From assembly GCA_903863255.1 (NCBI GenBank), contig CAIPBJ010000018.1, positions 1-40,984 on the forward strand: DNA of 40,984 nt, written 5' to 3'. The DNA is from an uncultured Methylophilaceae bacterium. GTDB taxonomy: Bacteria; Pseudomonadota; Gammaproteobacteria; Burkholderiales; Methylophilaceae. Below, piece by piece: positions 16,628 through 25,229 of the stretch. The position numbers and the translations under genes were made by a program. The notes under the pieces were generated by a model. It was given only the letters and a program-made list of their open reading frames with translations, was not told where the DNA came from and made no database searches. Positions within the stretch are counted from its first letter, which is position 1. Every line of letters starts with the position of its first letter.

Positions 16628-18028
16628 TGAGAACCTGGCCCGGGTTCGGTCAGCCTGAAGGTAACGGTCAAATACCATTGCAATGCCACGAACAAAGAAC
16701 CAGCCCAAAGGCGTCACTTGAATAACGGAGGGCTCAAGCTCAACCAGACCGGTACTCTGGAGTCCTGCGAGGATCTCCATCTCTGAAGAAAAATATTTAT
16801 TGAAATCGATCAGATACGACAGTTCGATGGATTCAAACTGCAACCTGCCCTGACACATGATCGCCATGATAACGGAACGCCTTAATAAATCGTCGTGCGA
16901 TAAGGCAAGCCCTCGAACCACAGGGAAGCGGCTTTGATCCAGATAATCGTAATATTCCTCCAAGGTCTTGGCATTCTGGCTGTAGGTCGCACCTATCCTG
17001 CCAATCGAAGACACGCCCAGGCCGATCAGGTCACAATCCGGCTGCGTGCTGTACCCCTGGAAGTTCCTATGCAGGCGTCCCTGACGTTTTGCTACGGCAA
17101 GCGCATCATCAGGCAATGCAAAATGGTCCATACCAACGTAGACATAGCCTGCACCGAGAAATTTGGAAATCGCGTTAGCAAGCATGGATATCTTTGATGC
17201 CCCCGCCGGAAGTTCTGAAGACAGAATCCTGCGTTGTGGCTTGAAGCGTTCAGGCAGATGAGCATAGGCATACAGCGCGATCCTGTCTGGTTTTAGTTCA
17301 ATCACCTTTTCAAGGGTTCTTGCAAACGATTCCGGCGTTTGCTTTGGCAATCCGTAGATAAGATCGACATTCACCGAATCAAATTTTAATTCACGTGCGG
17401 CTTTCATCAAATCGAAGACTTGTTCCGCAGGCTGTAATCGATGGACGGCCTTCTGTACCTCATGGTCAAAATCCTGAACACCGAAACTCAATCTGTTGAA
17501 TCCAAGGGAAGCCAGATGGCGGAGGCGTTTTCCATCCACCGTTCTCGGGTCTATCTCAATCGAGTATTCCCCGCCGGGTGCCAGGATAAAATTGCGACGC
17601 AACATGGACATGAGTTCAGAGAGTTCGTCGTCGTTAAAGAAGGTCGGCGACCCGCCGCCAAGATGCAGCTGGGATATGGTCTGCCCCTTCCCGAGGTGCG
17701 CAACATGAAGATCCAGCTCCTTGCTCAGGTAGCGAAGATACTCCGTACTTTTCTCATGCCTTTTTGTCACTATCTTGTTGCAGGCACAGTAAAAACAAAG
17801 TGACTCACAGAACGGGATATGGACATAAATGGATAACGGGAGCCGATGACCACTCAAGCCCCGATTATCCAGAGCCTGTGCGTAATCGGCATCCGAGAAC
17901 GCCTCTACAAACCGGTCCGCCGTTGGGTAGGACGTGTACCTCGGTCCGGAGATGTCAAATCTTTCAAGTATTTCCGGAGTTAATACCGGATTGACTGGAG
18001 CGTGATTCAATGTCGTAACCCTAACCAT
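16616..18028 (-). CDS. hemN: Oxygen-independent coproporphyrinogen III oxidase
   Basis: Radical-SAM enzyme of anaerobic heme synthesis converting coproporphyrinogen III to protoporphyrinogen IX. With the ATG at 18028 (MVRVTTLNHAPVNP) it has 470 residues, near the usual HemN length. The cluster motif CESLCFYCACNKIVT (CxxxCxxC plus the HemN-specific CxC) and HLGGGSPTFFND, NRLSFGVQDFD and VDLIYGLPKQ are present. A longer reading begins at TTG/ATG near 18091, but these codons lie inside an FNR box and would add 21 unconserved residues, so I reject it. Heme supply for the nearby cbb3 oxidase explains the location and the FNR control. The 3' end is within a 25-bp tandem repeat. Confidence 0.95.
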   Translation of the reverse strand: MVRVTTLNHAPVNPVLTPEILERFDISGPRYTSYPTADRFVEAFSDADYAQALDNRGLSGHRLPLSIYVHIPFCESLCFYCACNKIVTKRHEKSTEYLRYLSKELDLHVAHLGKGQTISQLHLGGGSPTFFNDDELSELMSMLRRNFILAPGGEYSIEIDPRTVDGKRLRHLASLGFNRLSFGVQDFDHEVQKAVHRLQPAEQVFDLMKAARELKFDSVNVDLIYGLPKQTPESFARTLEKVIELKPDRIALYAYAHLPERFKPQRRILSSELPAGASKISMLANAISKFLGAGYVYVGMDHFALPDDALAVAKRQGRLHRNFQGYSTQPDCDLIGLGVSSIGRIGATYSQNAKTLEEYYDYLDQSRFPVVRGLALSHDDLLRRSVIMAIMCQGRLQFESIELSYLIDFNKYFSSEMEILAGLQSTGLVELEPSVIQVTPLGWFFVRGIAMVFDRYLQADRTRARFSKII

Positions 18029-18077
18029 AAGAATAATTTCAGTTTGGCTACTTTGACAGTTTAAGGACCAAATTTCT

Positions 18078-18091
18078 TTGACATACATCAA
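18078..18091. promoter_or_regulatory. FNR box shared by divergent hemN and fnr
   Basis: TTGAC-ATAC-ATCAA is one mismatch from the FNR consensus. For hemN a class II start site would fall near 18043, 15 bases before the ATG at 18028. For fnr, a GATAAT -10 at 18105-18110 would give a start near 18117, placing the box at about -32.5, a repressing position. Activation of hemN with autorepression of fnr is therefore suggested but not shown. Confidence 0.75.
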
Positions 18092-18210
18092 ATATTCTTC
18101 AGTCGATAATATTAAGTTTGAGAGGTTGATTCAGGAACCCGTCAATAAACTCTACCAAAAATTTCGATAAAACGTTATCCTTAGCATCAGTTAACAAAAG
18201 TTATTAAACC

Positions 18211-18930
18211 ATGAGTCCCGAAACCATTAAAGTTGCATGTTCAAATTGTAATTTGCGTGAGCTGTGCATGCCTGTCGGCTTCAACACCGATGATTTGATG
18301 CGCCTGGACGAACTCGTGGCAACCCGCAAGAAAGTGAAACAGGGCGGACTGCTTTTTAGTGAGGGTGATGCTTTCACCTCGCTCTATGCCATACGGACGG
18401 GTTTCTTTAAGACGTGTGTCACCAGCGAGGACGGTCGCGAGCAGGTAACTGGGTTCCAGATGGCTGGCGAGATCATTGGCCTGGATGGGATCGTGAGCGA
18501 CTTCCACAGCTGCAATGCCATTGCGCTGGAAGACGCAGAGGTCTGTGTGATGCCATTCGTAAACGTTGAAGAACTCTCAAGGGAATTTCCAGTACTTCAA
18601 CGCCATGTTCACAAGATCATGAGCCGAGAAATCGTTCGGGAGAACGGAATCATGATGCTGCTTGGCAACATGCGCGCAGAAGAAAGGCTTGCCGCTTTTC
18701 TTCTGAACCTCGTCCAAAGGCTTCATGCAAGGGGCTTCTCGCAGTCGGAGCTGATCCTCAGGATGACTCGTGAAGAAATTGGAAGTTATCTGGGCCTGAA
18801 ACTCGAAACTGTCAGCAGGACGTTCTCGAAATTCAGTGAAGAAGGCATCATTGAAGTCAAACAGCGTTACGTTCACATCATTGATCCTGAAGCGCTCAAG
18901 AAGATATTCAACCCTCAGGTTTGCTACTAA
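18211..18930 (+). CDS. fnr: FNR/Anr oxygen-sensing transcription regulator
   Basis: A 239-residue CRP/FNR regulator that senses oxygen through a 4Fe-4S cluster and activates microaerobic and anaerobic genes. The cluster cysteines are in ACSNCNLRELCMPVG (C10, C13, C19), with the fourth in the segment AEVCVMPF equivalent to E. coli Cys122. A cNMP-like sensor barrel (about 30-140), a long dimerisation helix and a C-terminal HTH with the recognition helix KLETVSRTFSKF (E-x-x-S-R, the FNR specificity residues for TTGAT) follow. It is divergent from hemN, with four matching boxes in the window near ompW, hemN, ccoN and ccoI. No strong Shine-Dalgarno is seen. Called anr in some genera. Confidence 0.95.
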   Translation: MSPETIKVACSNCNLRELCMPVGFNTDDLMRLDELVATRKKVKQGGLLFSEGDAFTSLYAIRTGFFKTCVTSEDGREQVTGFQMAGEIIGLDGIVSDFHSCNAIALEDAEVCVMPFVNVEELSREFPVLQRHVHKIMSREIVRENGIMMLLGNMRAEERLAAFLLNLVQRLHARGFSQSELILRMTREEIGSYLGLKLETVSRTFSKFSEEGIIEVKQRYVHIIDPEALKKIFNPQVCY

Positions 18931-19087
18931 TCGATCGTTGCTGCTTGATTTCCTGTATATTTTTGTTTGATCCGAGTGACCTTGATGAACTTAGTATCGA
19001 TTACCAGCTCAAACCAATGGTAATGAATACCCGTTTAATTTGAGTCTTCTATTCGCAGCCAGCTGATCTTCACTACCGAACCAGACA

Positions 19088-19933
19088 ATGACCAAAGATT
19101 TCTTGACTGTCACCGATCATAACCGCGACGTCAGCGGCTTAAAGTACATTTATCCTGTCATTTCAAGAAGAGCGGGCGGCGTATCCATTGGAATCAACTT
19201 GAACGTAAACAACGCCTGCAACTGGCGCTGCATCTATTGTCAGGTACCCGAACTCACAAGGGGGACGCCGCCGCCGATCGACATGGCTCTTCTGGAAAGT
19301 GAACTTCGCTCGTTCCTTTCTGAAATCATTTATGGCAAGTTCATGGAAAGCTTCGTCAGTGAAACGGACCGGCACTTGAAAGACATCGCCTTTTCGGGGA
19401 ACGGTGAACCAACCAGTGCCAAGGAGTTCCCTGAAGTGATCCTCCTGGTCGAACGGGTTCTGAGAGATTTCAATCTCCTTGGCGGAATCAAGATTCGTCT
19501 CATCACAAATGGCAGTTTGATTGATAAACCAGAAATATTGACCAGCCTCAATCATCTCTCAAGCTTGAATGGAGAGGTCTGGTTCAAGGTCGACTCGGGT
19601 ACAAAAGAGGGAATCTCGCGAATCAATGACGTCATTCTGAATCCCCAGAGCCATATCAAGCGACTGATAAAATGTGCGGATGCCTGTCCAACCTTCATTC
19701 AGACCTGCATGGTCGAACTAGACGGCAAACCGCCAAGCACTGAAGAAATATCGGCTTACCTGGCACTCATATCCGAGGTGAAGCACAAGGTGCTAGGTGT
19801 TCACCTTTATGGACTAGCAAGGCCATCTCTTCAGAAAGAGGCCCCAAGACTCAGGCGTCTCCCTCAGGAATGGCTGGAAAACATGGCTAAGAAGATACGC
19901 GCAATCGGCCTCGAAACCTACGTGAACCCTTGA
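19088..19933 (+). CDS. Radical SAM protein (COG0731-like)
   Basis: A 281-residue radical-SAM enzyme. The cluster motif is NNACNWRCIYCQVPEL (CxxxCxxC) and AFSGNGEPTS is the SAM-binding GGE-type motif; LIKCADACPTFIQTCMVELD and the terminal LPQEWLENMAKKIRAIGLET follow. The general pattern (CNWRCIYCQ plus SGNGEPT) resembles the COG0731 family, whose best known member is the wyosine-synthesis enzyme TYW1, but bacterial members have no settled role and no TYW1 flavodoxin domain is present. It lies 157 bases after fnr and converges on the ccoH-like gene. Conserved neighbours of this kind suggest a link to microaerobic growth, which is inference. Confidence 0.85.
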   Translation: MTKDFLTVTDHNRDVSGLKYIYPVISRRAGGVSIGINLNVNNACNWRCIYCQVPELTRGTPPPIDMALLESELRSFLSEIIYGKFMESFVSETDRHLKDIAFSGNGEPTSAKEFPEVILLVERVLRDFNLLGGIKIRLITNGSLIDKPEILTSLNHLSSLNGEVWFKVDSGTKEGISRINDVILNPQSHIKRLIKCADACPTFIQTCMVELDGKPPSTEEISAYLALISEVKHKVLGVHLYGLARPSLQKEAPRLRRLPQEWLENMAKKIRAIGLETYVNP

Positions 19934-19955
19934 TACAGCTGCGAGCCTGCTCGAG

Positions 19956-20204
19956 TCAGGGCGCCGCAACGGGTGCGGCAGCGTTGTTTCTCGCCTGAAC
20001 GGCTGGTTCCAGAGACTTGCTCTGAGCATCCAGCGTTTTATTGATCTCCATGCCTTTTCGATAATAATCATCAATGACCGGGTCCGGTCTCGAGATGGCC
20101 AGGTACAAAGTCGTAAACGAGGCAATCACAACGACAAGAGGACCTGAGATAATCAGCCATACATGCCCGTACTGCCACCAACGTTTCTTATCTTGCGTAT
20201 TCAT
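19956..20204 (-). CDS. ccoH: Short FixH/CcoH-like oxidase assembly protein
   Basis: An 82-residue single-pass membrane protein. The helix GHVWLIISGPLVVVIASFTT is followed by a short periplasmic part with SRPDPVIDDYYRKGMEINKTL, the characteristic FixH motif (family phrase DDYYKKGM). CcoH/FixH takes part in assembly or stability of cbb3 oxidase. It is about half the usual FixH length: the C-terminal beta domain is missing and replaced by an Ala/Pro tail (NNAAAPVAAP). Short versions exist in betaproteobacteria. AAGGAG is well placed before the ATG. It is the last gene of the ccoNOQPGH series, 32 bases after ccoG. Confidence 0.8.
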   Translation of the reverse strand: MNTQDKKRWWQYGHVWLIISGPLVVVIASFTTLYLAISRPDPVIDDYYRKGMEINKTLDAQSKSLEPAVQARNNAAAPVAAP

Positions 20205-20236
20205 GCTAACTCCTTATTTAATTTGATTGCCATCCA

Positions 20237-21679
20237 TTACCTTGGCACCAGAAAAACCGACTTTTCCTTTACTGTCTCACCATTGTCGATTGAATGAATT
20301 TTGAACCAGACCGGATGCGAACCATAGTCGACAGAACCATCGGCGATGTCCAGCCGAACCGTCACCCAAAGCGATTCGGTCGGGTCGATCACAAGCGGAC
20401 CTTTTCCAGCCTCGTTGTCATAGTCAATCTTCAAGCCAGGCAAACCTTCTGCACTGATGTCATAATGCTGGGTGGTTTCGGTCGCGTTCATTATCTGGAG
20501 GCGATAAACGTTCTCCAGCAGTCCGCCTTCGACCAGTCTTGCCATCACGCCACGGTCACGAACAACGTCAACCCGAAACGAATCCCTGAGGGACAGGCTT
20601 ACCAGTAGACCAATCGTCACACTGAGTAGAATCGCGGAATAGACCAGTACACGCGGCCTGAACACCCGCTTTAATATCTGTTTATGCGTCCAGTTATTGG
20701 TGATGCCGTTCTGAGTCGAATATTTCACCAACCCACGGGGATAGCCTAACTTATCCATCACCTGATCACACACATCGGCACAAGCCCCGCAACCGATGCA
20801 TTCGTATTGCAGCCCCTTGCGAATATCGATCCCTGTGGGACAGACCTGCACGCACAGACTGCAGTCCACACAGGATCCTAGTCCGACAGGGATATCCTCG
20901 AGCTTACGTGAGCGCTTTCCCCGAGGTTCGCCCCGGCCTTCATCATAGGTGACGATCAAGGTATCCTCATCAAACATGGCACTCTGGAACCTGGCGTACG
21001 GACACATATACTTGCACACCTGCTCTCGCATGAATCCCGCATTGCCGTAGGTCGCAAAGCCGTAGAAACAGACCCAGAATGTTTCCCAGGGTCCGACATT
21101 CAATGCGATGAACTCATGTGCCAATTCCCTTATCGGGGTAAAGTAACCAACGAACGTAAACCCTGTCCACAGTGATAGAACGACCCAGGTCAAATGCTTG
21201 AGCCCTTTCTTCATAGCCTTTTCAGCCGTCAATCCTTTCGAATCGAGCTTGATTCGGGCTGCCCGGTCGCCTTCGATCTTGGATTCAATCCACAGGAACA
21301 TTTCGGTATAGACAGACTGGGGGCATGTGTAACCGCACCATAAGCGTCCCGCCACAGCAGTAAACAGAAACAGCGAGAGCGCCGAAATGATGAGCAACCC
21401 AGTCAGGTATATCAGGTCCTGTGGATAAAGAACCAATCCATATATATAAAACCGCTTGCTTTCAAGATCGAACAGCAAAGCCTGCCGTTGCCCCCATTCA
21501 ATCCAAGGCATACCGTAGAAGAAGAGCTGGGTCAGGAAGATCATTATCCAGCGCCATCGACTGAATACCCCCGATACCGAACGGGGGTAAATCTTGGCCT
21601 GTGATGCGTAGAGCGAAACCACCACTTCCTCATGCTTGGAAGATGTCAATGGCAAGGTTGTGGTGGTGGATTCATTCAT
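20237..21679 (-). CDS. ccoG: Cytochrome c oxidase accessory protein CcoG
   Basis: A 480-residue inner-membrane ferredoxin-like protein (FixG/RdxA family) needed for full cbb3 activity, thought to reduce copper for delivery to CcoN. Several N-terminal helices are followed by GRLWCGYTCPQSVYTEMF, the marker of the family. Two 4Fe-4S binding motifs come next (CVDCSLCVQVCPTGIDIRKG and ECIGCGACADVCDQVMDKLG), then another helix and a C-terminal immunoglobulin-like domain. It follows ccoP by 17 bases and precedes ccoH, the standard order. The ATG is in a repetitive ATGAATGAATCC run, with a GAAGAAG upstream as a modest ribosome site. Confidence 0.95.
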   Translation of the reverse strand: MNESTTTTLPLTSSKHEEVVVSLYASQAKIYPRSVSGVFSRWRWIMIFLTQLFFYGMPWIEWGQRQALLFDLESKRFYIYGLVLYPQDLIYLTGLLIISALSLFLFTAVAGRLWCGYTCPQSVYTEMFLWIESKIEGDRAARIKLDSKGLTAEKAMKKGLKHLTWVVLSLWTGFTFVGYFTPIRELAHEFIALNVGPWETFWVCFYGFATYGNAGFMREQVCKYMCPYARFQSAMFDEDTLIVTYDEGRGEPRGKRSRKLEDIPVGLGSCVDCSLCVQVCPTGIDIRKGLQYECIGCGACADVCDQVMDKLGYPRGLVKYSTQNGITNNWTHKQILKRVFRPRVLVYSAILLSVTIGLLVSLSLRDSFRVDVVRDRGVMARLVEGGLLENVYRLQIMNATETTQHYDISAEGLPGLKIDYDNEAGKGPLVIDPTESLWVTVRLDIADGSVDYGSHPVWFKIHSIDNGETVKEKSVFLVPR

Positions 21680-21696
21680 TACTTCTTCGATTCCTT

Positions 21697-22599
21697 CTAG
21701 TTATTTGACAAGCCCCATACATAGGCAGTCAACACGTGGATCTGAGCAGGCGTGAACTTCGATTGCCAGGACGGCATCTGGTTGACTTTTCCTTCGTTGA
21801 TCCTTTTGATGATCGCTGACTCACCTGACCCATGCAACCAGATATTGTCTGTCAGGTTCGCTGAACCAATATCGATGTTCCCCTTCCCATCGGCACCATG
21901 ACAGGCAGCACATACCGCGAACTTGTCTTTGCCAAGTGCAGCACGGGCCTCATCATGCGGGCTTCCGGACAGACTTAAAACATAATTGGCGACATTCTTT
22001 ACATCCTCGTCGTTTCCAACGGCAGCAGCCATAGGTGGCATGATTCCGATCCGGCCCAGTGTGATGGTCTCCTGGATTTTATCGGGCGTTCCGCCATGCA
22101 ACCAGTCATGATCCGTAAGATTCGGGAATCCGCGGCTTCCTCGTGCGTCGGAACCGTGACATTGGGCACAATTGTTCATGAAGAGCCGTTCACCGATCGC
22201 ATGCGCCTGAGGATCCTTTGCAAGGTCCTCAACTTTCATGGCCTCAAACTTCGCATACAGTGGCTCAAGCGCCTTGTTGGCCTTAGCCATCTCCTCGTCA
22301 TACTGCCCCGCTGAGGACCAGCCAAGCTGACCGGCATTCCTGCCAAGACCAGGGTAGGCATAGAGATAAAAAAGGCCAAAGACAATCGTAATGACAAACA
22401 AGCCGACCCACCAGCGCGGAAGCGGGTTGTTCATCTCTCTAAGATCGACATCCCATACGTGACCGCTCGTATTGTCACCCTGATTGGCGCTGACTTTCCT
22501 CCTGCTTGTCATCCAAAGCAGGAGAGCACAGCCAAATATCCCGCCTAACGTAATGACCGTAATGAAAACCGGCCAGAAATCACTAATAAAATCACTCAT
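21697..22599 (-). CDS. ccoP: cbb3-type cytochrome c oxidase subunit III (diheme)
   Basis: A 300-residue membrane-anchored diheme cytochrome c passing electrons from soluble cytochrome c to CcoO and CcoN. Two hydrophobic segments near the N-terminus (VFITVITLGGIFGCALLLWM and WWVGLFVITIVFGLFYLYAY) flank a cytoplasmic piece. Two c-heme motifs CAQCHG and CAACHG sit in tandem cytochrome c domains (QCHGSDARGSRGFPNLTDHDW and ACHGADGKGNIDIGSANLTD). The pattern is the usual CcoP order. AAAGGAAA precedes the ATG. It starts 11 bases after ccoQ. Confidence 0.96.
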   Translation of the reverse strand: MSDFISDFWPVFITVITLGGIFGCALLLWMTSRRKVSANQGDNTSGHVWDVDLREMNNPLPRWWVGLFVITIVFGLFYLYAYPGLGRNAGQLGWSSAGQYDEEMAKANKALEPLYAKFEAMKVEDLAKDPQAHAIGERLFMNNCAQCHGSDARGSRGFPNLTDHDWLHGGTPDKIQETITLGRIGIMPPMAAAVGNDEDVKNVANYVLSLSGSPHDEARAALGKDKFAVCAACHGADGKGNIDIGSANLTDNIWLHGSGESAIIKRINEGKVNQMPSWQSKFTPAQIHVLTAYVWGLSNN

Positions 22600-22610
22600 T
22601 TTCTTTTCCT

Positions 22611-22748
22611 TTAATCTTCGTCAAATGGGAGATTGGCAGCATCTTCAAAGTCTTTTGTATCGCGGTTCTTCCATACCCAGATCAAAATCCCCACGAAAAC
22701 GATAAAACTCGATACGGTGCCTACTATACGAAGTGTATTGATATCCAT
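22611..22748 (-). CDS. ccoQ: cbb3-type oxidase small subunit CcoQ
   Basis: A 45-residue single-helix protein (MDINTLRIVGTVSSFIVFVG, then ILIWVWKNRD and an acidic tail DFEDAANLPFDED). CcoQ is a non-catalytic subunit that stabilises the core complex. A longer reading to 22808 would start inside ccoO and adds no conserved sequence. The ATG at 22748 has GGGGAG (22755-22760) six bases upstream and lies 13 bases after the ccoO stop, so the short form is preferred. Confidence 0.93.
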   Translation of the reverse strand: MDINTLRIVGTVSSFIVFVGILIWVWKNRDTKDFEDAANLPFDED

Positions 22749-22761
22749 AACTAACTCCCCT

Positions 22762-23388
22762 TTACTTGAGGTACGTCCCCAAAATCTGTAAATATGAAAT
22801 AAGTGCATCGAGCTCAGTCTTGCCCTTCACGTCATCTGCAGCCGCATTGATCTGTGCATCGGTATAAGGCACACCTACTGTTCGAAGCGCACGCATACGA
22901 GGCGCCATCACGCTTGGGTCGATCAGGGTCTTTTCAAGCCATGGGTACATCGGCATGATCGATTCAGGCACCACATCACGAGGATTATTCAAATGGATCC
23001 GGTGCCATTCGTCACTGTATCTTCCACCGACGCGAGCCAGATCAGGGCCTGTGCGCTTACTGCCCCATTGGAAGGGATGGTCGTAAACGGACTCACCGGC
23101 TACCGAATAATGACCATAGCGGAGTGTTTCCGCGCGGAAAGGCCGAATCATCTGGGAATGGCAGTTGTAGCAGCCTTCCCGCAGATAGACATCCCTTCCA
23201 TAGAGCTGCAGCGCGGTATAAGGCTGCAGACCTCTGATCGGCTCAGTGGTTGATTTTTGGAAGAACAAGGGGACAATTTCGACGATCCCGCCAAAAGCCA
23301 CAACCAACAGAATAAGAACGATCATCAGGAAGTTGCTGGTCTCGATCTTTTCATGGCTAAACGTACTTTTTGTATTATTTGCTGACAT
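22762..23388 (-). CDS. ccoO: cbb3-type cytochrome c oxidase subunit II (monoheme)
   Basis: A 208-residue monoheme cytochrome c subunit. One N-terminal helix ([20 protein letters not shown]) anchors a periplasmic domain with the c-heme motif in [17 protein letters not shown] and the family phrases [18 protein letters not shown] and [17 protein letters not shown] (Met ligand). I choose the ATG at 23388 ([10 protein letters not shown]), which has AAGGAAA upstream. A longer frame reaches 23469 inside ccoN but lacks support. It lies 10 bases after the ccoN stop. Confidence 0.96.
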   Translation of the reverse strand: MSANNTKSTFSHEKIETSNFLMIVLILLVVAFGGIVEIVPLFFQKSTTEPIRGLQPYTALQLYGRDVYLREGCYNCHSQMIRPFRAETLRYGHYSVAGESVYDHPFQWGSKRTGPDLARVGGRYSDEWHRIHLNNPRDVVPESIMPMYPWLEKTLIDPSVMAPRMRALRTVGVPYTDAQINAAADDVKGKTELDALISYLQILGTYLK

Positions 23389-23398
23389 GATTATTTCC

Positions 23399-24835
23399 TT
23401 ATGCGTGTGCTGCAACAGCAGGGATGTGAGCAGTTGCCGGTTTGCCACTTGTTGCCGTCTTGAGGACATTCCACAACATAATGACCATGCCGCTCAGATA
23501 AAGCAGACCGCCACAGAGCCGCAAGATATAGTAAGGATGCTTGGCTTTGACGCTCTCGACGAAAGTGTAGGTCAGCGTGCCGTCCGCATTGATCGAACGC
23601 CACATCAAGCCTTCCATGACACCCGATATCCAAAGCGCGGATATATACATGACGATACCGATGGTCGCCATCCAGAAGTGCACCTCGATGGCCTTCATGC
23701 TATGCATCTGTTTCTGCCCGAACAGCTTGGGAACCATGTAGTAGAGCGATCCCATTGAGATCAGGCCCACCCAGCCTAACGCACCCGAATGCACATGACC
23801 GACGGTCCAGTCCGTATAATGAGACAGGGAATTAACGGTCTTGATCGCCATCATCGGACCTTCGAACGTACTCATTCCATAGAATGAAAGCGAAACGATA
23901 AGGAACCTTAAAATTGGATCGGTACGAAGTTTATGCCACGCACCGGACAAGGTCATGATCCCGTTGATCATCCCACCCCAGCTTGGAGCTAGCAGTATCA
24001 GAGAAAACACCATGCCAAGTGACTGGGTCCAGTCCGGCAAGGCGGTGTAATGGAGATGATGAGGACCTGCCCACATGTAGGTGAAGATCAATGCCCAGAA
24101 GTGAACGATGGACAAACTGTATGAATACACTGGTCGCTCCGCCTGTTTGGGAACAAAGTAATACATGATTCCCAGGAAGCCCGCTGTCAGAAAGAATCCG
24201 ACGGCATTGTGCCCATACCACCACTGAACCATGGCATCCTGAACCCCGGCATAGGCTGAGTAGGATTTCATGAAGCTGGCTGGAACCTCCGCACTGTTAA
24301 CGACGTGCAGGAGCGCGACGGCAATGATGAAAGCACCATAGAACCAGTTGGCAACGTAGATATGCTTGACCTTCCGGGTCCCAATCGTTCCGAAGAATAC
24401 GATGGCATAACAGACCCAAACGATGGTGATCAAAATATCGATTGGCCATTCCAGTTCTGCATACTCCTTGCCTGTCGTATATCCCAATGGCAGAGAGACT
24501 GCTGCGGCCACGATCACCGCCTGCCATCCCCAGAACGTAAAGGATGCCAACTTGCCTCCAAACAATCTGGTCTGACATGTCCGTTGCACGACATAATAAG
24601 AAGTCGCAAACAGCGTACAGCCACCGAAAGCAAAGATCACGGCATTCGTGTGCAATGGCCGCAACCTGCCGAAGCTCGTCCATGGCAACCCCAAGTTCAG
24701 CTCAGGCCAGACAAGCTGTGCGGCAATGACCACGCCGACCAGCATTCCGACCACCCCCCATATGACGGCCATTATCGAGAACTGTCTTATGACAGAGTCG
24801 TTGTATGTGGCCGACGGTGTATTCGTTAAATTCAT
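23399..24835 (-). CDS. ccoN: cbb3-type cytochrome c oxidase subunit I
   Basis: Catalytic heme-copper subunit of the high-affinity cbb3 oxidase (478 aa), reducing oxygen under low-oxygen conditions and pumping protons. Histidine ligands are visible: [14 protein letters not shown] (heme b), [15 protein letters not shown] (CuB), [16 protein letters not shown] (CuB pair) and [12 protein letters not shown] (heme b3/b). About twelve hydrophobic segments are present. The ATG at 24835 is chosen because GGGGGA lies about seven bases upstream; ATG codons at 24856 or earlier lack one. First gene of the ccoNOQPGH operon, with a 240-base leader region carrying an FNR box. It would be transcribed under low oxygen. 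Confidence 0.97.
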   Translation of the reverse strand: MNLTNTPSATYNDSVIRQFSIMAVIWGVVGMLVGVVIAAQLVWPELNLGLPWTSFGRLRPLHTNAVIFAFGGCTLFATSYYVVQRTCQTRLFGGKLASFTFWGWQAVIVAAAVSLPLGYTTGKEYAELEWPIDILITIVWVCYAIVFFGTIGTRKVKHIYVANWFYGAFIIAVALLHVVNSAEVPASFMKSYSAYAGVQDAMVQWWYGHNAVGFFLTAGFLGIMYYFVPKQAERPVYSYSLSIVHFWALIFTYMWAGPHHLHYTALPDWTQSLGMVFSLILLAPSWGGMINGIMTLSGAWHKLRTDPILRFLIVSLSFYGMSTFEGPMMAIKTVNSLSHYTDWTVGHVHSGALGWVGLISMGSLYYMVPKLFGQKQMHSMKAIEVHFWMATIGIVMYISALWISGVMEGLMWRSINADGTLTYTFVESVKAKHPYYILRLCGGLLYLSGMVIMLWNVLKTATSGKPATAHIPAVAAHA

Positions 24836-25066
24836 TGATATTCCCCCTATCGTCATTTTTTTACTTCTCAAATTACTTCAACAATCTCTTAAAACCCAGT
24901 TTCTGGACAGAATCATTGCAGACCGACCCGCTAGCATCCGTATGTGAAGAGGGAGGAAGTTCCTATCACGAATCGAATTGCATTGTTTCGACCTGCAATG
25001 ATTGTGTCCAAACACCAGGACGTTCAAAAGGTATGGTTAGTCTGCCTAAAAGTTACTCAGGCCTAT

Positions 25067-25080
25067 TTGATTCAAATCAA
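25067..25080 (-). promoter_or_regulatory. Perfect FNR box upstream of ccoN
   Basis: TTGAT-TCAA-ATCAA is a full consensus match. On the minus strand a class II start would fall near 25032, giving about a 197-base leader to ccoN; the -10 there (CAGACT) is weak. The TGA stop codon of ccoS (25077-25079) is part of the half-site. Confidence 0.82.
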
Positions 25081-25214
25081 TCATCCTGCAGAATGCGCTC
25101 ACCTTCTTTTTCGATATCTTCGAACTGGCCTGTGTAGATTGCCCACCAGAGCCCTCCGAGAATGGCCAGAACCAATATCACCGAAAGAGGTATCAGTAAG
25201 AATAAAATGTCCAT
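25077..25214 (-). CDS. ccoS: cbb3-type oxidase assembly protein CcoS
   Basis: A 45-residue single-pass membrane protein: MDILFLLIPLSVILVLAILG, then GLWWAIYTGQFEDIEKEGER and ILQDD. The GLWWAIYTGQFEDIEKEG phrase (consensus FxWAxxxGQFDDLE..G.RIL.D) is diagnostic of CcoS. It is required for heme and copper insertion into CcoN in species tested. It starts 15 bases after the ccoI stop, and its TGA is embedded in the FNR box that serves ccoN. No classical Shine-Dalgarno is apparent (only GAGAGAAAG upstream), suggesting coupling to ccoI. Confidence 0.95.
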   Translation of the reverse strand: MDILFLLIPLSVILVLAILGGLWWAIYTGQFEDIEKEGERILQDD

Positions 25215-25229
25215 CGCTTTCGCTTTCTC

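Noticed and set aside
18029-18091. N-terminal extension of hemN from TTG/ATG at 18091
   Set aside because: Start codons are part of the FNR box, and the extra residues are not HemN-like.
19964-19985. GCCGC...GCGGC hairpin near the ccoH end
   Set aside because: It lies within the coding sequence for the Ala/Pro tail and lacks a T tract; explained by Ala codon bias.
23246-23758. 170-codon plus-strand frame opposite ccoO/ccoN
   Set aside because: Spans the junction of two certain genes on the other strand and shows no domain; a shadow frame.
24305-24829. 174-codon plus-strand frame opposite ccoN
   Set aside because: Polar, composition-biased translation opposite the heme-ligand region of ccoN; no support as a gene.
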